From assembly GCA_037576195.1 (NCBI GenBank), contig CM075103.1, positions 26,992,723 to 27,056,722 on the forward strand: a stretch of DNA of 64,000 bases. The letters run 5' to 3'. The translations under genes were made by a program, and so were the position numbers. The DNA is from Phytoseiulus persimilis (Eukaryota > Arthropoda > Arachnida > Mesostigmata > Phytoseiidae). Shown in pieces: positions 1 through 11,964 of this stretch (position 1 is the first letter of the stretch; every line of letters starts with the position of its first letter). The notes below the pieces were generated by a model that was not told where the DNA came from, did not search any database, and worked only from the letters and a program-made list of their open reading frames with translations.

Positions 1-540
1 GAGACCAATATGACCATTACTCTCCAAGTCTGGAGAGGTGATTCCGAGACTACTGACCCTTACTTTCCATGTCTAGAGAGGTGATTCCGAGACCACTGAC
101 CCTTACTTTCCAAGTCTGGAGCGGTGATTCCGAGACCAATATGACCATTACTCTCCAAGTCTGGAGAGGTGATTCCGAGACTACTGACCCTCACTCTCCA
201 AGTCTGGAGAGGTGATTCCGAGACCACTGACCCTTACTTTCCATGTCTAGAGAGGTGATTCCGAGACCACTGACCCTTACTTTCCAAGTCTGGAGAGGTG
301 ATTCCGAGACCAATATTACCATTACTCTCCAAGTCTGGAGAGGTGATTCCGAGACTACTGACCCTTACTCTCCAAGTCTGGAGAGGTGATTCCGAGACCA
401 ATATGACAATTACTCTCCAAGTCTGGAGAGGTGATCCCGAGACCAATCTGAGCACACTCGTCCGAGTCTGGCGGGTTGATTCCAGGATCGACCTGACTAT
501 ACTTCCCGGAATTTTAGAGGATGATTGCGGAGTCTGACCA
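1..540. repeat. 43/45-bp minisatellite, tandem array
   Basis: A tandem array runs from the window edge. Each unit carries the core AAGTCTGGAGAGGTGATTCC and ends in one of two tails. The long tail (caatatgaccattactct) gives a 45-bp unit; the short tail (ctactgacccttactct or ccactgacccttacttt) gives 43 bp. Long and short units alternate irregularly, a higher-order arrangement. Copies are nearly identical up to about 450, then decay through 540. One strand stays open for about 110 codons as a 15-residue repeat, but this follows from the 45-bp period and is not taken as a gene. The array continues off the left edge. Confidence 0.93.
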
Positions 541-640
541 TAACAACATGTGCCAATCAACTGAATGAGCAAATAGCCTCAGGGATTATGCTTACCCAGT
601 GATGAAAGAGCCTCGATGCCAGGGAATGCCGTCCAACCGC

Positions 641-905
641 GCACGGCGCGGCCGGCTGGTCACTCCAGTAGACCCCCAAAAGTATGGTCAGGTCGATCCT
701 GGAATGACTCCCATGGAGCCCGGGAAGAACGGTCAGACGGACCCTCGAATCAATCATATACCTTCGAGAAAGATAATGGTCAGATTGATATCGGAAGCAT
801 TTCCCCAGACCCGGGAAAGTATGCTCAGATTGTTCCCGGAATCACCCCACCGGACTTGGCGAGTAATGGTCAGATTGGTCCCGGATTCGCTTCAAGAAAT
901 CGATG
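641..905. repeat. Degenerate copies of the same minisatellite, inverted
   Basis: About five to six diverged units of roughly 45 bp carry the core AGTATGGTCAGATNGNTCCCGGAAT. This is recognisably the reverse complement of the array at 1-540 (short words such as tggtca and ggaat in the same spacing). The array therefore changes orientation near 540-640. The same degenerate form occurs near 22.2-22.6 kb. Confidence 0.75.
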
Positions 906-1020
906 GTCGGCGATCGACCCCCTGGGGACAGCAGTCGATAAAGTTTAACGAAGTCGCCTAGGAGGTCGGCGGTCGACCCCCTGGGCGTCACACCTGGAGA
1001 TCACAACAACGGAAACCTCA

Positions 1021-1640
1021 ATGAAGAAAATAATTAATCAAGCCAAGAAACGATTCAAATGCAGAGAGTTGAAAGAGCTATCATTCAGCGAGGCAATGAT
1101 GGGTCTCAGAAGCTACAAGAAATATGTGGAAGAGACGCTGAGTAATAAGCTGGATAAGGAATGGCGAAAGGGTATGGCGGAAAATAAGACTCTTGACCGA
1201 TATCGCCATTTCGAAAAAACTCGAGGAATCATCGAACACATCGATGATAACAGTAGAGGCTGTCAACTGCTCGCGGATGCCAGAACGGGTCTACAGACTA
1301 CGAAATAAAGGTCGAGATACATAGACATCGAAGCGACCTGCCAAAGGTGCGGAAAGGAGGACGAAACTATGGAACATGTGCTTCTCGAATGCGAAGAAAT
1401 CCCAGATGCTAAGTGTACAGTACGGAAAAGACAAGAACTACACGAAGAGAGCACGCCAAGAATGATATACGACACCAAGAGAATACTTGAGAGGTGGGAA
1501 CGGAACATGGACCCAGACAGTATGTCCTTGAATAAGAATAACCGCACCTTCGACCAGCTGAGTCATCGCCCCGTACTAAGGTTCTTCTGCTATGTTTGGA
1601 ATGAAAATACAGCATGAAGATGGTCAATGAGCAATCAATC
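1021..1640 (+). pseudogene. 3' end of a non-LTR (LINE) retrotransposon, inactive
   Basis: One reading frame from 1021 to 1617 reads as the C-terminal end of a LINE reverse transcriptase polyprotein. It contains the typical phrase LLADARTGLQTTK, then a zinc-knuckle-like motif with C-x2-C, H eight residues later and C four after that (CQRCGKEDETMEHVLLEC, 1342-1395). A single in-frame TAA at 1306-1308 breaks it. Only the last part of the element is present (5' truncation, usual for LINEs). After the frame closes there is a short ATCA-type repeat (about 1626-1645), like the 3' microsatellite tails of some LINE clades. The clade is not assigned. Confidence 0.8.
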
Positions 1641-2007
1641 AATCAGCTTCCTCGGAAAATAACTCGAGCGCGCACTCCGAGATGCCGCTCCTGAGAAAAA
1701 ATGCCTCCGAGGAGGAGATTTCGATGTTCATAATCACCCTTCGAAAGTGAGAATCCGAACCGCTGGCCGTCGGATCCCCGCCCGACATCATCGACATGGT
1801 TTGTTGTTCACTTCACGACACCTCACGGAATTCCGTGTCCCGAGCCGCCTAGGCATCGTATTCCGGCGACCATATTATCTAGACGGGATCTTGAAACAGA
1901 TCGGGACACCAATCTTGCCGCATAGTTCGGTATAGGGTTACAGAGAGGAACCATGGCCACCCTATTGAGCGAAATGTCGCTGACTCGATAGAGAAAGAGG
2001 GTTGTGA
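1641..2007. other. Intergenic, nothing recognised
   Basis: No convincing gene, splice-joined exon or repeat was seen between the LINE remnant and the 3' end of the gustatory receptor. No AATAAA was found for the receptor in this gap. Confidence 0.5.
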
Positions 2008-3228
2008 TCAGACGTTAGATCGTTGCAGCATCTGAACAATTTGAACATTGCACTGAGCGAGCATCACTGTGTAAGTTATGACCGCAGCCATGATAGCTGT
2101 GTAGAGATCCAGATCCACTCTGAAAAAGCGTACGGCGTCTATCCGGAAGTTCTCGGGCAGTCCTGCTCTGCTCAGGAGGACCAGATGAGCGGCGAGCGTG
2201 GACGGGGTTTTTCTGAGCACGAACGACTCCATATTGATGTTCAGGAGTTTCAGGACCCGTGACAGCCGGACCGCCACCAAGATCGGAATCAGGAGGCTGA
2301 CCGCATGCGCGGAACCGAACGCCGAGAAATAAATCCGAACCTTCATATTCATGTCGGACATCGTTATGAAATAACCAGCAACGCAGAGCACGGGGACAAC
2401 GGAGCCGTAGCCGAGGAAGATTCCGAATCCTATCACCTCAGAAACGCTCTCCGAAACTTCGCGGACGGCGCTGAGCTGTCTCCTGATGCGGTCCACCGCG
2501 GCGATTTTCTCTCCTTCCGGAGCTTTGCTGTTCAAGACAATGAGCAGTATTTCCTCCATCCGACGAACGTAAACGCAGAACAAGTTCGAGAAATACGTGA
2601 GCCAAATGCGACACACCGTGGCGTTGCTCGGGATCATGAACGCCCCCACAGCACTGAACAAGTACGCGACGATTTCCGCGTTCGGCGGGAGATCGGTGTC
2701 AAGATCCGACCAGATTCCCAAGCCGAAATCGTTGAAGGCGTTGATGCAGAAATTGAACAGGATCACGACGACTTGGACCAGGAGACTCAGGTTCGCTCCG
2801 GAATGGGCAGCGCGGAGCATCTCAGGAGTCGGCGACAGTTCCAGCTCAATGTCTTCACATTTCTTGAGTATTTCAAGCCATTTCTGCCGGTGTTTCTTCA
2901 TCAGCTGAGCTGACATGGAAGCTTCTATATTGGTCACTGTCACCAAGAACCCGAACGCCATGACGTTGAAGCGATCTCTGTTCCCGAGTTTTTCAAGACT
3001 GTCCTCCATCAACCGGGTCACGACGTACGCGAGACCCCAGCACGTTGCCCATTGCAACCAGTAAACGGCGAGGAAGGTTCTCGACGTTTCCACTCGCGGA
3101 GTTTCGCCGCGCGTCAGCCGAAGAAACGAGCACTTGTACAACCTGTGGAAGTTCGCAACCCGCCGGAACGAAGGGAGACAGACCCGGGTCCGGACGCTTC
3201 CACGTTCAGCAAGCATGTCGCTATGCAA
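2008..3228 (-). CDS. Gustatory receptor-like seven-transmembrane protein, intronless
   Basis: A 406-residue protein is read from one uninterrupted exon. Seven hydrophobic stretches lie near residues 52-70, 88-108, 145-165, 185-213, 262-287, 299-321 and 375-392. The last contains TYTVMLAQ (385-392), matching the TYxxxLxQ signature in the final membrane helix of arthropod gustatory receptors. Length and the long intracellular loop before helix 6 fit the family, in which the N terminus is cytoplasmic and the protein forms ligand-gated cation channels in chemosensory neurons. The first ATG of the open frame is used; later in-frame methionines (M5) are possible. The ligand cannot be inferred. Lack of introns is unusual because many family members keep 3' introns. 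Confidence in the family is high and in the exact start moderate. Confidence 0.88.
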   Translation of the reverse strand: MHSDMLAERGSVRTRVCLPSFRRVANFHRLYKCSFLRLTRGETPRVETSRTFLAVYWLQWATCWGLAYVVTRLMEDSLEKLGNRDRFNVMAFGFLVTVTNIEASMSAQLMKKHRQKWLEILKKCEDIELELSPTPEMLRAAHSGANLSLLVQVVVILFNFCINAFNDFGLGIWSDLDTDLPPNAEIVAYLFSAVGAFMIPSNATVCRIWLTYFSNLFCVYVRRMEEILLIVLNSKAPEGEKIAAVDRIRRQLSAVREVSESVSEVIGFGIFLGYGSVVPVLCVAGYFITMSDMNMKVRIYFSAFGSAHAVSLLIPILVAVRLSRVLKLLNINMESFVLRKTPSTLAAHLVLLSRAGLPENFRIDAVRFFRVDLDLYTAIMAAVITYTVMLAQCNVQIVQMLQRSNV

Positions 3229-5400
3229 CGACGCGCGGCTGGGCTCCTCTGAATCCGGATTAGAGAAGCTCTCCCGAGAACTCCGATCTCGCCAACTCCA
3301 GCGGTCCTCATCGAGAATTCTCCAACTAGAGCGAGACCCTCATGAGCTGTCATAGTCCTCGGTTATTATGATAGATCGCGCCACACGAAGATGAGATGGA
3401 TTCGAGCATATCGTGAATGATGCGGCAATTGCGCCGCATGGGGTGATGCTCATTGCACACCGCAGTCTATACTTAGGGCCAAAAGCCGTTGACCCTTTCC
3501 TGAAAAGCTATCGAGAACGCCACTCGAGATCTCTCTAGCCGGAACAAGAGTAACTCCTTTAGAGCCTAACTTCGACGGACTTGGATCGGAGAATGTTTTC
3601 TGAGGCCAGAGAATATTTGTTGGTTCTGATGAGTGAACAGGATGAGCTCCATCCTGTTTTGCACGGATCTGAGGTTCTCTGCACTGGTTTTCGTGGAAGT
3701 GTGAAGCCCAAAAGAGAAGGAACTGGTTCAGAACTCCAGAGCTGTGGGGACAGCTTGCATGATGAGTGATCACGATAGAATCGTGAATACAGAATATACA
3801 GAAGTTTGATGATTGTATATGGATGATATCAGGGCAGGAAGCGTCCGATCGTGGGAAACAACCTCATTCGTTCGGATAAAAAGACACGGTCGACTCGACG
3901 AGCGGGAAATCCGTTCGGAAGTCTGCGTTTTGAGCTCGATAGCGCTGAAGTATTCACAGAACATCAGTTTACAGCAGCGTGATCGATCGCTAATGCTTCT
4001 CTGGCAAGCAGCCTGCGCACTCCTGTGTTCGACCTGGAGATAGCACTCGAAAATTAGACGAACGCATGTGGCGGGATAATTGGAATTGATTCTCGACGTT
4101 TCTACCTGTTTAGTGGTCCTTCAGCTGACTAGGTTTCGAGGCATTTATGTGCGTCACGTGCGTCCGTTTCAGTTGACGCAGGATTCAATTCGTGACGAAT
4201 CCATACCCTCTTCTCTCTGCGCAGGTGTCTTGAACACTGGAACAGCTGCGAAGATTCAATCAAAGATACGTTGGATTTGATGATCGTCGGAATGAGGAGT
4301 GAGATTCGAGGCTGAAGTTATCCGCTTCTTCAGAATCTCTGAAGACTTTGCTGAAGCTAGTGCTCCCGAGTCTCCTGTCGGGATATGTGTGGCTGGTCAC
4401 TTCCGGAAGAAAGTGACAGAACGAGGAACGGGATCCTCATTCTGATTCCGTTCGAGAACATGGTCCCCCAGAAGAGTGTCGACCAATGAGATTCAATCGC
4501 ATTCCTTCCGGATCGCGTTTTGACTCGAGAGTACCTATGATCGTTGCGCTGTCATATGAGTCCTATCTCTGTTCCTGATAATTGTGTCGATGAGCCCGGA
4601 GATCTGTGGAGCGGAGCTCTGGAATATTAGGTGTCGAATGCGGATAACTATCCTCGTCGTCCGTTCCCCTCTTTTCCAGGATTGCTGATCGTACTCTCGA
4701 TAAAGCATGGGCTGCATCGGGTCAACTATCCAATGCTTCCCGGAACGGCTTGCACTGAACCGGATCACTGCTCCCACGGTTTCTCGTGCTAGACCCTTCG
4801 GAACAATCTATTGGAGGAACTTTTGAGTTCTGCATTCCACGTATGAGACGAACTTCCCGGTCCGACTGCCAGGCATTTATCTTGTCGGAGAGATCCGCCT
4901 CGAACGGGCCTCAGTCTCCGCCCCTTGGGTTTGCGTGATTTCTGAGTACCGAGACCATGGATGTTCCGAGTTCGATTCGCGAATCTCGCGAAGCGTGTGT
5001 AGCCTCTCGGGGAGGAGTTCCGATACAGCCCAGAGGGAATTATCCACAGAGCTAGAAAATGGTCGTCGACTCGCGCGGGACAATCTTGAGTTGAATTTGA
5101 AAAAGAGCGCGGAGGGTTTGCTTCCTTCCCTCTCCGGACCCACCGCTCGCTCCGGCCCGGCCGCCTTCTTTCCCCTCTCTCTCCGTACGATCGCTAGCGC
5201 GATGTGTTAGTGCTGTTGGTGATGGTGGAGCAGCAATTGCAGAGCTGTTGTAGTGCATAAAACCCGCTGGCTCGTGCGCCACAACTGGTCAGCCGGCAGT
5301 CGCGTACTATCCGACCATTTGAAGATTTTCCGTGCGCGTACTCTGGACTGTCTGCTGCCAATCCCACTGTCTGACGGAACATTGTCAACAACACAGGACC
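3229..5400. other. Intergenic / elongase upstream region
   Basis: No gene could be supported. Several short open frames lie on both strands but none shows domains, signal peptides or phase-matched splice partners. The right end (about 5190-5400) probably holds the elongase promoter and 5' leader. A TATA-like CATAAAA occurs at 5256-5262, about 140 bp before the start codon, with no further support. Confidence 0.4.
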
Positions 5401-8400
5401 ATGCTCGCCGAGTATTGCGACCCCTTGTAAGTGGATGCGTGAATCTCACGAACCCTGGCTATCGGTGCCAACCGGCGCCAGGCCCAAACTCGTTCTGGAG
5501 CACTACTCATTCGATTTTCCGTCCGGGCCCCATCTGTCATTGAGTTTTTGCGAACAGTTCACCGATGCGGCTTGACGTGGAAGCACTTTCGACCTCTATG
5601 TCCGGAAAGAACTATTTCGGACAGGTCCGGTTCTATTCTTGTTGTGAACGCAGCTTTTCTCTGAACCTCCTCACCCGTGTCCACCCAAAGGATCTGGGAA
5701 GTTTCGTTCAAAGTTTCAAAGGGCTTCGCCGATAAGGCGGCACATGGCGAGTTGGGTTCTTCCGCGGGCTGCGGGATGTCAGAATTGCGGTTGGTGTTTC
5801 GTTGGTGCGCGAACTGCTCGACTCCCGAGCACTTCCCGGCAATCTGGAACTAGAGCTCGCAGACTCAAGTATCGGTTCTCCGCAGTGTGCTTTCGAACGG
5901 TTGAGTGAAGGCACGGTGAGCCAAGCGGGTGAGAACACCGCGCGCCGCTGGTCGGTGTGTCCATTGACGTATGGGTCATCAACGAGAACGTAAGCCCTCT
6001 AAACGCCACCTTCGAGCACAGCTCAGGTACGTTGGAGGGGCCGCGCGCGTTCCATTCTGCCGATATGATCAAGGCGGTCGCGAAAAACCGCGCCACAGGC
6101 TCCCATCGATTACGGCTGAGAGAGCTCCGCCGGCCGGCCGCTACCTTTGTCGGCTGTTCGGTCAGCCGGGCGGCGGTCGCTTGACTATCTCCATGTCAAG
6201 GTCAGCGAAACGGTTCGCTCGACTGTGAATCATCTCGAGAAGAAAGGAGAGAAGCTCGCCATGGACGGACTCCAAGGGCTTAGAGAAGACCGAGCGCAAA
6301 AAGCACAGAACCTCTTGCAACACGGTTCGCTCCGTCTCCGCCCAGGAATAGAATCGACTCCGTTGAGAATACTCGATTCGAGGAACCACGGCGGACCCGA
6401 AAGAAGCATAAGTTCTGTCTCTGGTCCTCGAATCGACGACGGACACGCGTTGGCGCTGCTAACAAGCGATGACAACGAGCAAAAATGGTCGCGGCGCGGC
6501 TTGACAGATTCTGATCGATCTGGTTGACTGTCGTCGCCTCAATGAGCGACGAGCTAAATTGCCGCTGGGTGTCTGGTGTCGGAATCTTTACTCATGGATG
6601 TGTAGATGGGAACATCAGATTTATTTCCGTCATAATGACTCTGCTGTAATAGATAGGATTACTTCGCGGGAAAGTGACGCGCGTCGTACGAGACGGTCGC
6701 CGCGATTGGCCGCTGAAAGATTTCCGATCGAATTTCCACATTTCTCGCGAATGTTTCGGAAACGCGACACACCAAAGCCGCACTAGAACTTCTATGATAG
6801 AGCAACTCCGCTCTGATCGGCCTTCTTATTTCATTGACATTGGTTCGACACTGACACTGATTACGCTGAACTCTTTAGTTTTGCGAAAGCGGCGGGTGGT
6901 TCCGCGGGAGATGTTATCTCAGATCGCGAAGTGTGACGGTTTCGTGGACAGAGATCAGAAGTCGTGTCGCTTCTCATAATTCCTCATCTATTTCAGGAAC
7001 GGCACCTGCTTCGTGGCTCAATCGGGCGTTGACATCGACACTGTCAAACCGCAATACTCTTTCTTGTTTGAATTCGAGGAGAAGTTCGACAAAGATGCCA
7101 ACCGATTATGGATGCATCAAAACTGGCATACCTCGTTCTACTGGGCTGCATTGTACCTTTCGCTGGTTTTCGGAATCAAATGGTAAGTCGGGGCTAAGGA
7201 GTTTAAGGTCGGGTCCCAAGGACGCGGGCGACACCACGGATCCGGGAAAAAAAGCCGTTTCTGTTTTGTTGGGGAGAAGGACGAAGCTGGGTCTCAGAAG
7301 GGTTGGATGATGCCAGGTGGACTATGTTGCAACGCATCCGACATCGGAACAGCGTACGCCAGCTCCGGTTTGAATTTATCTTTGATCTTCTGTTTTCCCC
7401 ATTGGACCTAGTTTTGATTGGACTTGATCATACTTCTGCTTGAGTTGTTTTCCGCGAATTTCTGTTTGCTGGATCCAGAATTTCCTCAAGTGCTTCCTCG
7501 ATTCCCTATCACGAAGAAGTAGTTCACCCGATCCGATGGAGTTCAGGGCGAAAACACGATTAATTGCGTAAACGTCAGGGAACCTCGTTGATCTTCGGGA
7601 CCCGATCGATGCATATCGCAGCGGTGGGAGAGATGCGAGCGATTCGTCCGCTTCACAAGGAAAGCACGCCGCTAACAACAGCTTGTCGTTGGAAAACGAT
7701 GACGGGACCGTGCGTTGAGAGAACAGCTCTTCTTGACCACTATAGCCTACGCAACGCAAATCTTCGGTCCGGCATCTCACAGACAGATATGGAGCTGCAC
7801 ACGTGCCTGAACTGATAGGGAAAAATTGGGTGCTCAGATAGGTCATCGCGCGAGGCTATTTTCACACTAATCGATGTTTCCGGCATCCGATATCGCACTG
7901 CTGTGATGGGTACTCAGAGCCTTGGATAGGAGTGCTTTGCCAAGGATGCTTGTGAGCGGCGCTTCGTCGTTGCTCCTTTGGTATCCCCGCACTGCTAAGC
8001 CAGCATTCAGTGAATGCGACCGCTCTATCGATAAGATAATCCTTGGTGGAACCTAGCTGACGTTTAGCCCTCTCCTCACTGAGCCGACAGGATAGCGATG
8101 ACGAGTATCCGCTGCAAAGCACCTCGATCTTCTTTTTGGAGCTCTTCAGGGACAAGTTTCGATTCGAAAGGCCAACATGGACCCGCAGGAATCGTCTTGA
8201 TCACGGGAAGTTTGGCACTCTTCGTTGTTCGACTCACGCGCGATCGCCCGTGCCGCTTGAGAAACTTTGATTAGGTTCAGAAGCGGATGGCTGACATTAT
8301 TATTGCCTCTGACCATGCCTAATGCGTGAATATGCGTTCTCTCGACCAGGGGCGAACCCATTTTTTTTTTGGAGGGGGATGGCAAGCATGTGATGATCAT

Positions 8401-11130
8401 GGTTGCGAGCTTTACCTGACGCAATCAACATGGTTCAAACCTGTAAAGATTTTTCGGATCACACTGAATCTTTGCGGAACCATTTCGTACATCCGAGTAG
8501 AATTCAATCCACCCCTCCCAATACTTCCGAAGAGTTTGGGGGGGGGGCATGCCTCCCCCCCAAACTCGTACCTGTCGTCGGAATCGGTATCAACCTCTTT
8601 TGCTGCAATTCGTAATTATTACTCCTGGATCGTTACGTTTTCCTGGGGCCTATCCCCCAGCTAATGGAAGCGTGTTTCCAAGATACACAGCACCCCGGAG
8701 ATTCAACGTACAACCCGTTAATGAACGCATCGTTGGGGTTGTGCCATTCCCTTATTAGCGAAGGAATAGATCGGTTTCGCCGCTCACAGTCACGGCTTAT
8801 GCTAAGAAAGACTTCGATGTTGCGGAAGCTTCGTTTCGTCGTCCTTGAATGTGACGTTCGATCGGAAGGTGGTAGTAAAAATTATGGTTCGCAACGATGC
8901 CTTGACGCCGCACACCAAGCCGTTTTGGGAACGCGAAATGTGACGTCAAATCTGTTGACGCGGGAAGCCGTTTCTCTTGCCCATTCTAGGACAGGTCCTC
9001 CGAACTGCGTTATGGAACGAGTGTCGGCATCGGAGACGTTTCCGATCGAAATACGCGCTGAGGAAGGAATGCGGCTAACCGAGCTCCCATCGGAAGCGAG
9101 CAACTGCGGCACCGCGATGCGCTTGAACTTGACCTTGAACTCATCCCCGAGGGAACACAGAAAGCAGCGGCTCTCCACCTCCGCTTCTAAGATGAACTAT
9201 ACTCTTGGTTGGTTCGATAGGGGGTTCTGTTTTCGATGTCCTACTGTGGAAGCCGCTCGTCGATGCTTTCGGCAAGTTCACGAGCCAAAGTTGCAACCAT
9301 TTATCAAAGAGTCAGAATCAAACGCGTTCTGCCATCTGGATGGTGAAACGCTCGAAAATAGCTTGACGTCGATGTGAAGGTGATCGCAGCCCTGCTGTCA
9401 TTGTTAGCGCCGGAAGGGTCGGCTTTGGATCACTCGACGAAAGCGGTGCGTTCGAAAGAACAAGTTTCAGCGAAAAAAATCGCAACTCCGGATAGAACTT
9501 CCGGCGTACATCTGATGAATCACTCGGATTTCCTGTCGTAGCTGCACAGTTTTGAAAGGATCGCGACTCAGAAAATTTCCTTCGTCGATGCAGTCTCGTC
9601 TCGCGGTCAGCGCTGCGTTTTCCGACCGGAAATATTGTCTCGTGGAAGCTCCTTCTTTAGAACCAATTGGTTTAACGGGACCTTTGACAGCATCGGACAA
9701 AACGTACCGAGTCCGGGGAGGAATCCGACGGCTGGAGGCCGATTCTCAGAGTGGAAAGCTCGTCAATCACGGAAAGTCGCAAGCCGGTCGTGTTGACGGG
9801 TTCGGACTGAAACTACTTTTCACGTCGAACGTTCATCAGCGGACTCCCCGAGAAGGGCGATAACTTGCGGAATGCAGGAAGACTCTTTCGCTGGCCGCGC
9901 CGGCGAATTATCTAGGATCCTGTCTGATATTCACTTCATATTGAGCTTCATAGTCGACAGCTTCAACTTCAAGGACTTCAGAAACGATCCCTCGTGTTTT
10001 CCCGAAACGAAACCCCGACCAGAAATAATGAGACTTAGAACACCGCTCGGAATTATTCTAATCTGGTGGTGGTTGCGCTGCTGGTGAACTAGCCGGGTCG
10101 AGACCTGTCAAGGCGAATCCAGTTGGCCGCTCGAATGAGCGAAAATGGGAATTCTCGGCAACGCTTGTCCCTCAACCCTCTCTGTCAGTGTTTCAGATCG
10201 AAGTTCTGCGGCTGGTTCTCAGAACACGCCAGAAAATCTTCAGAATTCTAGAAATCGAAGTTAGTTTCGTTGCCCTTGTCTCCGCGTTCACTTCAACCCT
10301 TCCAAATTCTCGGCGTTCTGTCTCTTCTGGGAGCATGTAGCGTTAAAGGTCCCAGGAACGCTCTGCATGCTTCGCGCGCTTGTTTTCGCGCTCAGCCAAC
10401 CGAACTGCCAACCGCAGCGACTCACCGCCGGTTTCTCAAAATTTGCAGGTGTATGCGGAACCGCAACGCGTTCGAGCTGAAGAAACCCTTGGTGATATGG
10501 AATCTGCTCCTGGCGAGCTTCTCGATTCTCGGAGCCTGCCGCACAGTTCCTGAGTTGACTTACGTTCTGAGGAAGTTCGGCTTCCAACACTCAGTCTGCA
10601 ACCCGTCCTACATCGAGTACGATCGTGTCGCTGGTTTCTGGACGTGGATGTTCGTCCTGAGCAAGCTCCCCGAGCTCGTCGACACGATTTTCCTCGTGCT
10701 CCGCAAACGTCCGCTCATATTCCTTCACTGGTACCACCACATTACCGTGCTGTGCTTCAGTTGGTACTTCTACCAACAGCATATAGCTCCAGCACGTTGG
10801 TACGTTGTGATGAACTACACGATCCACAGCTTCATGTACAGCTATTATGCCGCTAGGGCTCTCCATGTAAAACTCCCGGCCTGGTCGAACTGGTCCATCA
10901 CTCTCCTCCAAATACTCCAGATGGCCGTAGGTTTCTACGTCACGCTGCACGCCTACCTCACGGGACCAACGTGCGCGATCGTTCCCCAAACAGCGTTGTG
11001 GTCTATTTACATGTATTTGTCGTACTTCGCTCTGTTTGCTTTGTTCTTCTACAGGGCATACATCGGTGGAGCCAAGGCCAAGAGGTCGGAACGGGTCGCG
11101 GGCAAGAAGCCTTCTTCAAAAATCCAGTAA
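5401..11130 (+). CDS. Very-long-chain fatty acid elongase (ELOVL6-like)
   Basis: Three exons join in phase: 5401-5426, 6997-7182 and 10449-11130 (GT/AG at each boundary), giving 297 residues. Elongases of this family catalyse the condensing step that adds malonyl-CoA carbons to long acyl-CoAs in the ER membrane. The histidine box HWYHH is at residues 164-168. It is preceded by the family phrases FELKKPLVIWN and FVLSKLPELVDTIF and followed by MNYTIHSFMYSYYA and YMYLSYFALF. Several membrane helices are evident and the C terminus is lysine-rich, as in ER residents. Wording is closest to ELOVL6-type enzymes, which extend C12-C16 saturated acids; the substrate class is inferred. The 26-nt first coding exon is tiny, and both split codons (L and W) are restored by splicing. 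The second intron is 3.3 kb. No AATAAA lies close to the stop; one occurs about 1 kb downstream near 12150. Confidence 0.95.
7183..10448. other. Second intron of the elongase gene
   Basis: This 3.3-kb intron holds no gene I can support. It contains a long palindromic hairpin (8532-8567) and a plus-strand open frame of 237 codons (8664-9377). That frame shows no domain, signal peptide or family likeness and is probably chance, though longer than expected for random sequence. Confidence 0.7.
8532..8567. repeat. Poly-G/poly-C palindromic hairpin
   Basis: The left arm is GAGTTT followed by ten G (8532-8547). The four-base centre CATG (8548-8551) is itself self-complementary. The right arm is the complement ending AAACTC (8552-8567). 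The 16-bp arms pair throughout with a single G-T mismatch. It lies in the elongase intron and would form a very stable stem in RNA or cruciform in DNA. Confidence 0.9.
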
Positions 11131-11964
11131 ACAAAGGATTTAGAAGTTCGTGAGAGAAAATTAGGGAGAGGGAGAGAGTAATTTCTCCACACAAACAACT
11201 TTTATTTACCTGAGGCAACTACTGCGCAGTGACCAGGTCCCACCAGCAAAGCTTGGGAGGATCGCTGGCACTTTCAAGTGCCATTTGAACAAGGGGACTG
11301 GAAGGACTATCATCGAGTTAGAAACGCAGCGACTGCTGTTTCACATCTTTCGGCTCGATTCTCGTTTGGAATCTGTCATGGCTGCAGACGGGAAATTCGT
11401 CGGCAGGTGTGGACGAATTGACGGAACGGTATTTGATAGAGGGAAAAAACAAGTTTCAGTGATTTAGCTCTTTGATACGAGTTGATGGGATCGTGGTTTC
11501 CCTAGACTAACGGATTTTTCTCGTGGTGGCAAAAGCTAGGTTAACTAACAAACAGTCACTTCCCAGAGAGAGAAAGGCCAGAAAACAGCAAGATGTGGAG
11601 GGAAAATGAAAATGTCTCGTTTTGTCTAGACATCTGGCTCCTTGACGACCATGAGTGAGAATGAGAGAGACGTTCGAATCCGAACGTTTGTTGCGTACCA
11701 TATTATCTGAGAAGCTATCGGAGGGAGTAATCTCCCGGACCCATGGTTATTATTTATGATGACTGAAGACATGTGTTTCGCAGCGCTCCGACTGAGTGCT
11801 ATACCAAAGCTAGGTTGGCTGGGATGCCAATCAGTTCTCATGTGATGTTTGAAATTCAATCTTACGGATTTAACAGCAGGCAATCTCTGCTGACTCGGAC
11901 AGCGTCTGAGAACGACCTACTTAACGTCTTTGACAACGGCAAAAGAACACGAGGAGAGATTCTA

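Noticed and set aside
234..572. 112-codon minus frame with a 15-residue repeat
   Set aside because: Results from the 45-bp period of the minisatellite; no start context, splice site or conservation.
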